Below are positions 1 to 5,565 of a stretch of 9,770 bases of DNA, in pieces (within the stretch, counting starts at the first letter, position 1; every line of letters starts with the position of its first letter). Source of the stretch: Fidelibacterota bacterium (GTDB lineage Bacteria; Fidelibacterota; Marinisomatia; Marinisomatales; TCS55); assembly GCA_002701875.1 (NCBI GenBank), contig NZWI01000007.1, forward strand, positions 1-9,770, given 5' to 3'. Position numbers and translations under genes: made by a program. Under the pieces are notes generated by a model. The model saw only the letters and a program-made list of their open reading frames with translations. It was not told the DNA's origin and did no database searches.

Positions 1-1
1 A

Positions 2-697
2 GGAAGTAGCTGTATTTCATGCCATATGCCCTTTAGACAGCAACGTGCGATAGGAACTGAAATCAAATATACTCGATCGGATCATACAATCTCAATTCCG
101 CGCCCTCTTTATGATTCTTCGCAGGGCTTTGAATCATCCTGCATACAGTGTCATAGTGATATTTCGGAAAATAAACTTCAAACTATAGTGGACGATTGGT
201 ATGGGCCTATAAAACCACAAAATCCTGTAATCGCAAATCGCTTAAAAATAACAGCATCAACATTAGGAGATGATGCTGCAAAATTACTTTTGCAGCCTGA
301 TTTGGTTCACTCTATGGGTCAGTTCTCAAATCTAAGTTATTTTATTAAACGATATTTAACTCCGGGCATGGAGTTTTTGGACCCTGAAATAGTACAAAAA
401 TTGATTACATATGCTAAGAGTGAGGATATTGATTTAAAAGCGTTGGCCTTAGCAGGGTTGCATTATAGCCAATATAATAACTTAAAAATTCAAAAATTTA
501 TTGTTAAGGAATTAGATGAATTAGGAGATAAAGAGGAATCTGTGCGAAGAAGATGGGGATTAATATTAGATTATTTTGGTACAGTTTATTATTTATCTGG
601 CGATCGACCCAATGCGATTCAATGTTATGAATTGGCACGACAAGTATTACCTGATGATAAGACAATAAAAACTAACTTATCTCGAGCACGCTCCTAA
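2..697 (+). CDS. multiheme c-type cytochrome with C-terminal TPR (5'-partial)
   Basis: This is the 3' part of a gene whose reading frame is open to the left edge of the window. Codons before the first ATG (position 26) spell GSSCISCH, a complete CxxCH heme c site at 11-25, so that ATG is internal and the real start lies upstream. A second heme site, CIQCH, is at 140-154. Between them is SDHTISIPRP, whose His could be an axial ligand, and after the second site comes DDWYG. This CxxCHMP ... DH...RP ... CxxCH ... WYG pattern is familiar from secreted multiheme cytochromes fused to TPR or HEAT-like repeats. The C-terminal half is helical and ends in a clear TPR unit (GTVYYLSGDRPNAIQCYELA). Heme attachment implies a periplasmic or outer-surface electron-transfer role; partner and substrate are unknown. 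The stop codon overlaps the stop of the convergent M23 gene. Family identification is good; the exact function is not known. Confidence 0.8.
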   Translation, partial: GSSCISCHMPFRQQRAIGTEIKYTRSDHTISIPRPLYDSSQGFESSCIQCHSDISENKLQTIVDDWYGPIKPQNPVIANRLKITASTLGDDAAKLLLQPDLVHSMGQFSNLSYFIKRYLTPGMEFLDPEIVQKLITYAKSEDIDLKALALAGLHYSQYNNLKIQKFIVKELDELGDKEESVRRRWGLILDYFGTVYYLSGDRPNAIQCYELARQVLPDDKTIKTNLSRARS

Positions 698-1785
698 TTG
701 TTAAAAATTTGGCTTAGGGATGATAATAGTGATTCATAATCCATATCTTGACCAAAATAGTATTCTCCTTTAGCGTCTTGTAAAATCAATTCCCAGTGCA
801 AATGGGATTCTTCTTTAGTTCCTAGTGTACTAGGTCGGGTTCCTGTATTCCCAGATCGACCTAATATTTGCCCAGCTTCTACTTTAGAACCCGGATATAT
901 ATTTTTTTCTATATAGGATAAATGTGCATAAATAGTTATTGATCTATACCCGGGGAAAAGTTCAAAACCATGGTCAATAATAATTGCTTGACCAAGTAGC
1001 AACTCGTTAAAAATATCAGAGGGTGTACGTTTTAATTTGGCAGCCTGCTTAAGCATATCCACGCGAAAATCTGCGGGAATTTCCTTGTAGAATAGATCTG
1101 ACCTAATCACAATGCCATCTGCTACTGATTTTACCTCAGTTCCCCAATTTGAAAAAAAATCAATGCCCCTATGTATTCCTGATCGATAATCACGTGGAGC
1201 GTTTGGCAATCGTGATGCACGAGTTGGCACATTTAATTTTTCGATAGGAAGTAACAATTTCAGAGTAGGAATTAATTTATTGAAATCAGGAATTTCCCCA
1301 TCTCTATCAAATAATGGCATAATAGGAAATTTGCTATTAAATGTATTGATTTTATTACGAATATTTGGAAACACCCACGTTGTGTCTAATGAATAATATG
1401 CAATTATAGCTCCTTCTTGACTTTTAATGTTTTGAAGATCCCTGCTTCTTTGATTAAAAGGAATTATATTTTTTAGAATATTCGTATAATTAATTATGGT
1501 GGAGTCGTGTAAGCCAGGGTAAGCTAACCGAGTTAAATATTCTATTTTTATAGGTTGATGTGCTCTTGAAGATAGTAAATCAAAATCTGTTAAAGAAAAA
1601 TTGGTAGTAACTGTAGCATATAAACTATCAGATGAAAATGTTATACTAGGTTTGATAACAGGTTCATTGACTTCAATATCTGGGGGACTATGAACAGGCT
1701 TAGTACAGCCTAAGAATACAATAACTAATAAAATTAAATATTTAAACAATGAATCAGGTAAGATTTTGTAGAAATTTGATACCAT
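694..1785 (-). CDS. M23 (lysostaphin-type) metallopeptidase, predicted lipoprotein
   Basis: Predicted zinc endopeptidase that cuts peptidoglycan cross-bridges, or a LytM-like regulator, anchored by a lipid in the envelope. The N-terminus is a signal peptide ending in VFLGC, with Cys27 as the likely lipidated residue. Residues about 30-180 form a region I do not recognise. The M23 domain occupies about 195-345 with all expected zinc and catalytic residues: HRGID (His205, Asp209), YAHLS (His288) and HLHWEL (His328, His330). Between the first beta strands (VADGIV) and the GQAIIIDHG strand there is an insert of about 35 mostly helical residues that most M23 domains lack. The ATG at 1785 lies 32 nt inside the upstream AroQ-like gene; an in-frame TTG at 1747-1749, 4 nt after that gene's stop, would give a compact signal peptide (FKYLILLVIVFLGC) and is an equally good start. 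Last gene of the minus-strand block. Confidence 0.88.
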   Translation of the reverse strand: MVSNFYKILPDSLFKYLILLVIVFLGCTKPVHSPPDIEVNEPVIKPSITFSSDSLYATVTTNFSLTDFDLLSSRAHQPIKIEYLTRLAYPGLHDSTIINYTNILKNIIPFNQRSRDLQNIKSQEGAIIAYYSLDTTWVFPNIRNKINTFNSKFPIMPLFDRDGEIPDFNKLIPTLKLLLPIEKLNVPTRASRLPNAPRDYRSGIHRGIDFFSNWGTEVKSVADGIVIRSDLFYKEIPADFRVDMLKQAAKLKRTPSDIFNELLLGQAIIIDHGFELFPGYRSITIYAHLSYIEKNIYPGSKVEAGQILGRSGNTGTRPSTLGTKEESHLHWELILQDAKGEYYFGQDMDYESLLSSLSQIFNN

Positions 1786-2179
1786 CTATGTATACGCTAT
1801 CCGGCTTACCTATTATTGTTTTAGTTGCTATTTTACTAAATATTGAATCTTTTTCATTTATTTGTTGATAACCATCATTAAATAATAGCTGTACAGTTTT
1901 AATTCCAGAGATACTAATTGATTCACTAATTGAATATTCATATTGAGCCCAGGACATAGGTGCAAATAAAAGGCTATCGGCCCAATTCCTATTTCGTTGA
2001 ATAAAGTTAATTGCCTGATACACTTTGTGAGTTTGACATACTTTTAACTCAGTTTCTGTATTTCGAACATGACGCCTTATTTTTGTGTTAATTTTATCAA
2101 GTGTAATTCGTTTGCCCAAATCAGCAGAAATATTACCAATAAGATTAAGGTTTGGACCGTGCAGGATAAGAATATTCAT
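1754..2179 (-). CDS. AroQ-fold (type II 3-dehydroquinate dehydratase family) protein, active site degenerate
   Basis: At 141 residues the length matches type II dehydroquinases, which dehydrate 3-dehydroquinate in the shikimate pathway. Homology shows in the N-terminal ILHGPNLNLIG (family: INGPNLNLLG), the TL helix start, a CQTH segment in the place of the QSNHEG motif, the VQLLFND strand in the place of EVHLSN, and the final IIG...YIDGIKFL. Nearly every catalytic residue is changed: the essential Tyr of the E-x-YG motif is Leu21; the Asn and His of NPGAYTHTS become Ala73 and about Gln79; the Glu and His of EVHLSN become Gln97 and Leu99; the lid and C-terminal arginines are missing. Only Asn10 of GPN remains. 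It is therefore probably not a working dehydroquinase but a pseudoenzyme or a fold reused for another job. The frame is intact, so it is not an obvious pseudogene. It starts 18 nt after the upstream gene and overlaps the M23 gene. No clear ribosome binding site. Confidence 0.75.
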   Translation of the reverse strand: MNILILHGPNLNLIGNISADLGKRITLDKINTKIRRHVRNTETELKVCQTHKVYQAINFIQRNRNWADSLLFAPMSWAQYEYSISESISISGIKTVQLLFNDGYQQINEKDSIFSKIATKTIIGKPDSVYIDGIKFLQNLT

Positions 2180-2197
2180 AATATTAAATAATATATA

Positions 2198-2581
2198 TCA
2201 ACGCAGTGGTACAAGGTGACCTATGATATAACCTAATATTATACCAACTAATAAAACGAACGTGAGAACACGTGACTTTGTAAATTCACTACCATAACCT
2301 TTTTTTACAGCAACTGCCCCTACAAAATATCCCATAGAATTCAGAACCCAAAAAATTGGGATAGTAAATATTTTAACAATTAGTGGACCAATAAGTGGTA
2401 ATGTAGCAATTAATGCAGCTACACCAGCAAATGCTTGGGTAAATACCCCTAAGATAACAGTACCAAAAACAACAACTTTGGTATCAATTTCATATTTTAA
2501 TGCAATAAGCACTATGATTGTAATCGTTATTAATATTACAATTTGTTTTCCATGAGAAGTGAAAAATGATTTTATTTTCAA
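2198..2581 (-). CDS. small polytopic membrane protein of unknown function
   Basis: I do not recognise this 127-residue protein. It is very hydrophobic, with about four likely membrane segments: residues 13-29, 36-60, 62-92 (possibly a re-entrant or long helix containing LPLIGP) and 104-124. The N-terminus is basic (MKIKSFFTSHGK) and a charged loop (KKGYGSEFTKSR) lies before the last segment. There are no conserved catalytic-looking residues or Cys. The start is TTG: no ATG occurs before residue 83, an in-frame TAA lies three codons upstream, and a TTAGGG ribosome-binding-like element sits 10 nt before the TTG. The gene begins 21 nt after mgtE and precedes the AroQ-like gene by 18 nt. An accessory role with MgtE is conceivable from position only. 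Confidence 0.8.
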   Translation of the reverse strand: MKIKSFFTSHGKQIVILITITIIVLIALKYEIDTKVVVFGTVILGVFTQAFAGVAALIATLPLIGPLIVKIFTIPIFWVLNSMGYFVGAVAVKKGYGSEFTKSRVLTFVLLVGIILGYIIGHLVPLR

Positions 2582-2591
2582 AATATATTAT

Positions 2592-2598
2592 CCCTAAC
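2592..2598 (-). promoter_or_regulatory. ribosome binding site GTTAGGG supporting a TTG start
   Basis: The minus strand reads GTTAGGG here, 10 nt before the TTG at 2579-2581. Together with the in-frame TAA between them this fixes the TTG as the start of the small membrane protein. The same seven bases precede mgtE. Confidence 0.45.
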
Positions 2599-2602
2599 CT
2601 GT

Positions 2603-3967
2603 TTAAAGAAATACACCTGCAACAATGAAATAAAAAGCTACGCCTATAATATCAATTGCAGTGGTAACAAAAGGACCTGTTGCAATTGCTGGATCAATTT
2701 CAAATCGGTTTAGAATTAATGGGACTAAAGAGCCAATAGTTGCTGCGATGATCATAGAAATACAAATACTTAACCCAACTACAATACCAATCATTGGAGA
2801 AGCATCAATAAATTGAAAAATTGCAAAAAGACCCAATAATAACCCATATAAGATTCCTAATAGTAACCCTACACGAATTTCTTTAAATAAAATTTTAACC
2901 GAGTTTTCTATACTTACTCTTCCAGTCGCTAATCCCCTTACGATCATAGTCGAAGATTGCGTGCCAATATTTCCTCCCATACCCATAATTACTGGAATAA
3001 ATGCGGCTAGTGCAATAGTACTTTGTAATACATTATCAAAAACACCAATAATAAATACGGCTAAAATACCGCCAACCCAACTTGCAAATAACCATGGCAC
3101 TCGCATACGAGCGTTTTCCCATGATGATTTAAGAAGAATTTCTCGATCTTTTCCTGCACCCACCATTTGTAAGAAGTCTTCAGTTGCTTCTTCTCGGATT
3201 ATATCCACTACATCTTCAACCGTTACAATACCTAATAGATGGTCATCAGAATCAACAACTGGTACTGCTAAAAAATTATATTGTGAAACAATTCGAGCAA
3301 CTTCTTCTTGATCTGTTTCAGGGCGAACAACATGAATTTGCTTAGACATGATATCTTTAAGCATTGTATCTCCAGAGGTCGTAACTAGATCACGCAAAGA
3401 AATAACCCCAGTTAATCGACCATCATCATCTAAAGTATAAAGATAAAATACCATCTCCGCATCTTCCTGGTCTTGAAGAGCATAAATTGCATCTTTAGCC
3501 TTTGTATCTTCATGAAGAGTAAACACATCTGTATACATTAGTATTCCAGCACTATCTTCAGGGTAGGCCATCATTTCTTCTAATTCTTCTTGTTTTTCAG
3601 CCTTAAGAAGATCAATTACTGAGGAGGCATATTTATCATCCACTAAACCCATTAAATGTGCTTGTTCATTAGAACTAGCATATTCAAGAATTTGTGCAAT
3701 CCTTTCAGGAGATTCGTTTTCTAATAGACGAATAGATATTGACTCATCAAGTTCATTCAAAAATTCAGCTGTATCTGCTGATGGCTTTAAGTCATTAAAA
3801 ATTTCATCCTGCTCATTTTCATTAAAATAACGGAAAAGTAATGCCAAATCTGCTGGGTGAGTTTTATCAATTAGTTTGATAATATTTGTTTTAGCTCGGC
3901 GTCTGAGCAACCGTCTAAAAGTATCTCTGAGAATAGTTATCTCATTGCTAAACAATTCTTTTTTCAT
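2603..3967 (-). CDS. mgtE: MgtE magnesium transporter/channel
   Basis: Inner-membrane Mg2+ channel gated by cytoplasmic Mg2+. At 454 residues it is full length. Domains in order: the MgtE N-terminal helical superhelix (about 1-130, with HPADLALLFRYF and the conserved YPEDSAGILM at its end), two CBS domains (about 140-200 and 205-260, with TGVISLRDL and LGIVTVEDVVD), a plug helix, and a five-helix membrane domain (about 285-454). Diagnostic pore motifs are present: GNIGTQSSTMIVRGLA at 333-347, and DPAIATGPFVTTAIDIIG near the C-terminus. The acidic residue equivalent to the pore aspartate of Thermus MgtE is among those in this last motif (Asp425/Asp439). The start ATG lies one base after the stop of the CPBP gene, so translation is probably coupled; a GTTAGGG element sits 9 nt upstream. 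No M-box-like Mg2+ riboswitch is possible at such a junction. Confidence 0.97.
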   Translation of the reverse strand: MKKELFSNEITILRDTFRRLLRRRAKTNIIKLIDKTHPADLALLFRYFNENEQDEIFNDLKPSADTAEFLNELDESISIRLLENESPERIAQILEYASSNEQAHLMGLVDDKYASSVIDLLKAEKQEELEEMMAYPEDSAGILMYTDVFTLHEDTKAKDAIYALQDQEDAEMVFYLYTLDDDGRLTGVISLRDLVTTSGDTMLKDIMSKQIHVVRPETDQEEVARIVSQYNFLAVPVVDSDDHLLGIVTVEDVVDIIREEATEDFLQMVGAGKDREILLKSSWENARMRVPWLFASWVGGILAVFIIGVFDNVLQSTIALAAFIPVIMGMGGNIGTQSSTMIVRGLATGRVSIENSVKILFKEIRVGLLLGILYGLLLGLFAIFQFIDASPMIGIVVGLSICISMIIAATIGSLVPLILNRFEIDPAIATGPFVTTAIDIIGVAFYFIVAGVFL

Positions 3968-3968
3968 A

Positions 3969-4766
3969 TTACACTACCCTAACAATTTTCATTTGTTTTA
4001 AACCAATCCAAAACAAATAGGTACCTAATAACAAAATAATAGGGTTTATATGCCCTCGCCATATTAATGCTGATTCTGCTGATTCGCCTAAAAATGTAAA
4101 TAGAAGAGAAGAAGCATTAATAATTACATGAAAAATTATTGATGAAACAACCGACTGAGTTTGCCAAGCAATATATCCTAATAAAACACCCAATAAGTAT
4201 ATTTGAATCAACCAATATGGATTAAAATGTATTGCCGCAAAAAATAAACTAGATAAAAGTATAGCTTTAGTTATATCTCCCCAAGCAATCTCCAAATATT
4301 TTTGTAAGAATCCCCTAAATAACAGTTCTTCTCCAATCGGGGCTAGTAGTACAATGGTGATTATAAGTAAAAACATAGATATAGGATTATCGGGTGTAAG
4401 TAGAGCCTCTAATTGGAGAAAAGAATCTGGTGCAGGTATGACCATATCAACTAATATGTTTATTTCATCTGCAATTATCATGGCACCGATTGAAAACAGT
4501 ATTGTAGCTATTATAACTTGTTTTGAAATAGTATTTAAGCGGAGAGATTCAATAATTGAAAGTTGTTTGTGATTCAAAAAAATCAAGAGAGGTACAATCA
4601 AGAAAGCCTGACCAACAAACATTGAGATATATGTTGAAAGTCCTGGTGTAGATCCGTCAAGGATAGACGGATCCAATGCGCTAAAAATCGAGGCAATAAT
4701 TAGTGCAGAAAAAACCGATAATAAAACGATCCAAAATGCGAACGGAACTGAGAGGGTCCGGTTCAT
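3969..4766 (-). CDS. CPBP-family intramembrane metalloprotease (CAAX/Abi-like)
   Basis: A 265-residue protein with seven or eight membrane segments (about 9-30, 44-64, 84-105, 128-145, 166-180, 186-203, 207-226, 240-257). It carries the complete CPBP signature: GEELLFRGFL (Glu146, Glu147, Arg151), FFAAIHF (His180) and HVIINA (His213, Asn217). Eukaryotic relatives (Rce1) cleave prenylated CAAX proteins; bacterial members are mostly uncharacterised, with some tied to bacteriocin self-immunity or envelope regulation, so the substrate here is unknown. The ATG is the first start after an in-frame TAG three codons upstream. It is followed after one base by mgtE, suggesting the two are made together. 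The 70-nt gap before it is the largest inside the block. No mobile or toxin-like neighbours support an abortive-infection role. Confidence 0.9.
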   Translation of the reverse strand: MNRTLSVPFAFWIVLLSVFSALIIASIFSALDPSILDGSTPGLSTYISMFVGQAFLIVPLLIFLNHKQLSIIESLRLNTISKQVIIATILFSIGAMIIADEINILVDMVIPAPDSFLQLEALLTPDNPISMFLLIITIVLLAPIGEELLFRGFLQKYLEIAWGDITKAILLSSLFFAAIHFNPYWLIQIYLLGVLLGYIAWQTQSVVSSIIFHVIINASSLLFTFLGESAESALIWRGHINPIILLLGTYLFWIGLKQMKIVRVV

Positions 4767-4836
4767 AAGGTTCTAAATCCATTTTTTTCATAATAGGAGA
4801 AATTACCACTTTATAGAGCAATGGTGAAACAAAGCA
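4767..4836 (-). promoter_or_regulatory. 70-nt intra-operon gap, possible internal promoter
   Basis: This is the only sizeable gap inside the minus-strand block. On the minus strand it contains CTATAAAG (TATAAA at 4810-4815), a reasonable -10 element, but I find no convincing -35 at normal spacing. No strong hairpin plus U-tract is visible, so read-through from the methyltransferase gene is likely. An internal start of transcription for the CPBP and mgtE genes is possible but weakly supported. Confidence 0.2.
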
Positions 4837-5565
4837 TTATTTTGTCATTTTATGAAGTAAAATACCCATCGCAACGCCAATATTTAATGATTCTCCAGCT
4901 CCTATTTTAGTAATTCCAATGGTCTGATCAAGATATAAACGAGTGTTTTTTGAAATACCGTGGGATTCACTGCCCATTACAAGAGCCCATTTATCAATTA
5001 ATTTATCTAATTGTTTATTTTTGCTATTTTGATCCGCACCAATTAATACATAATTATTTAAAGAGGATATTTCTTTCTCACCAATCCAACCAAGAGAAAA
5101 ATGGCTTCCCATCGCACTACGAACGACTTTAGGGTTATATGGGTCAATGCATCCAGGAGATAATACGATTTGATAAATTCCAAACCATACCGCTGTCCTT
5201 ATTATTGTACCCATATTACCAGGGTCAGAAATCTCGTCTAAAAAAACAACATTGCTATCATTATTGAATTGACCATAATCAATCATATTAGCAATTGCTA
5301 AAATACCCGATGGTGACTTTGAAGGAGATAGTTTTCCCATTTCCATTTCAGAAACTATTTCAGTGCTTTTACAGTTTATTTTTGAAATTAATTCAGGATT
5401 TTGATTTGAAAATCTCTTCGTATATATAATGAATGAAAAACTTGTAGCATTATTAATAGCACAATCAATTGTTCTAATGCCCTCAAGAATGAATTTATTA
5501 TTTTTAATGCGATACTTTTTTTGGTGCAAAGATCGTACAAGTTTATCTGAATTTGCGCTAATCAA
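4837..5565 (-). CDS. SpoU/TrmH-family RNA 2'-O-ribose methyltransferase
   Basis: SAM-dependent SPOUT enzyme that methylates a ribose 2'-OH in rRNA or tRNA in the cytoplasm. The N-terminal part (about 1-95) is the SpoU substrate-binding domain (KKYRIKNNKFILEG...). The catalytic domain follows with all three motifs: DPGNMGTIIRTAVWFG (Asn117, Arg123), LVMGSESHGIS (Glu200) and GAGESLNIGVAMGILL (Ser226-Asn228) forming the trefoil-knot SAM site. The length of 242 residues is normal. The start is TTG at 5563-5565, overlapping the TGA of the amidohydrolase as TTGA; an in-frame TAA two codons upstream and the lack of any downstream ATG before the domain support it. RlmB-like or TsnR-like enzymes are both possible; the exact nucleotide target cannot be read from sequence. 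Confidence 0.93.
   Translation of the reverse strand: MISANSDKLVRSLHQKKYRIKNNKFILEGIRTIDCAINNATSFSFIIYTKRFSNQNPELISKINCKSTEIVSEMEMGKLSPSKSPSGILAIANMIDYGQFNNDSNVVFLDEISDPGNMGTIIRTAVWFGIYQIVLSPGCIDPYNPKVVRSAMGSHFSLGWIGEKEISSLNNYVLIGADQNSKNKQLDKLIDKWALVMGSESHGISKNTRLYLDQTIGITKIGAGESLNIGVAMGILLHKMTK

Noticed and set aside
2961..3311. 116-codon plus-strand ORF opposite mgtE
   Set aside because: It lies entirely inside the confident mgtE gene on the other strand, has low-complexity composition and no family resemblance.
4354..4572. 72-codon plus-strand ORF opposite the CPBP gene
   Set aside because: Antisense shadow of a gene with intact catalytic motifs.
3969..4766. CPBP protein as an abortive-infection or bacteriocin-immunity gene
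   Set aside because: The family is sometimes labelled Abi, but there are no toxin, phage or bacteriocin genes nearby, and it is embedded with housekeeping and envelope genes.
4681..4791. 36-codon minus-strand ORF (starting MKKMDLEPYEPD) that begins in the gap before the CPBP gene and overlaps its start in another frame, with a run of seven A at its start
   Set aside because: No ribosome site, no recognisable sequence, and the CPBP frame has a good membrane-type N-terminus; probably a chance frame. A leader-peptide role cannot be excluded.
4950..5132. 60-codon plus-strand ORF opposite the RNA methyltransferase
   Set aside because: Antisense shadow over conserved SpoU motifs; no ribosome site or recognisable product.
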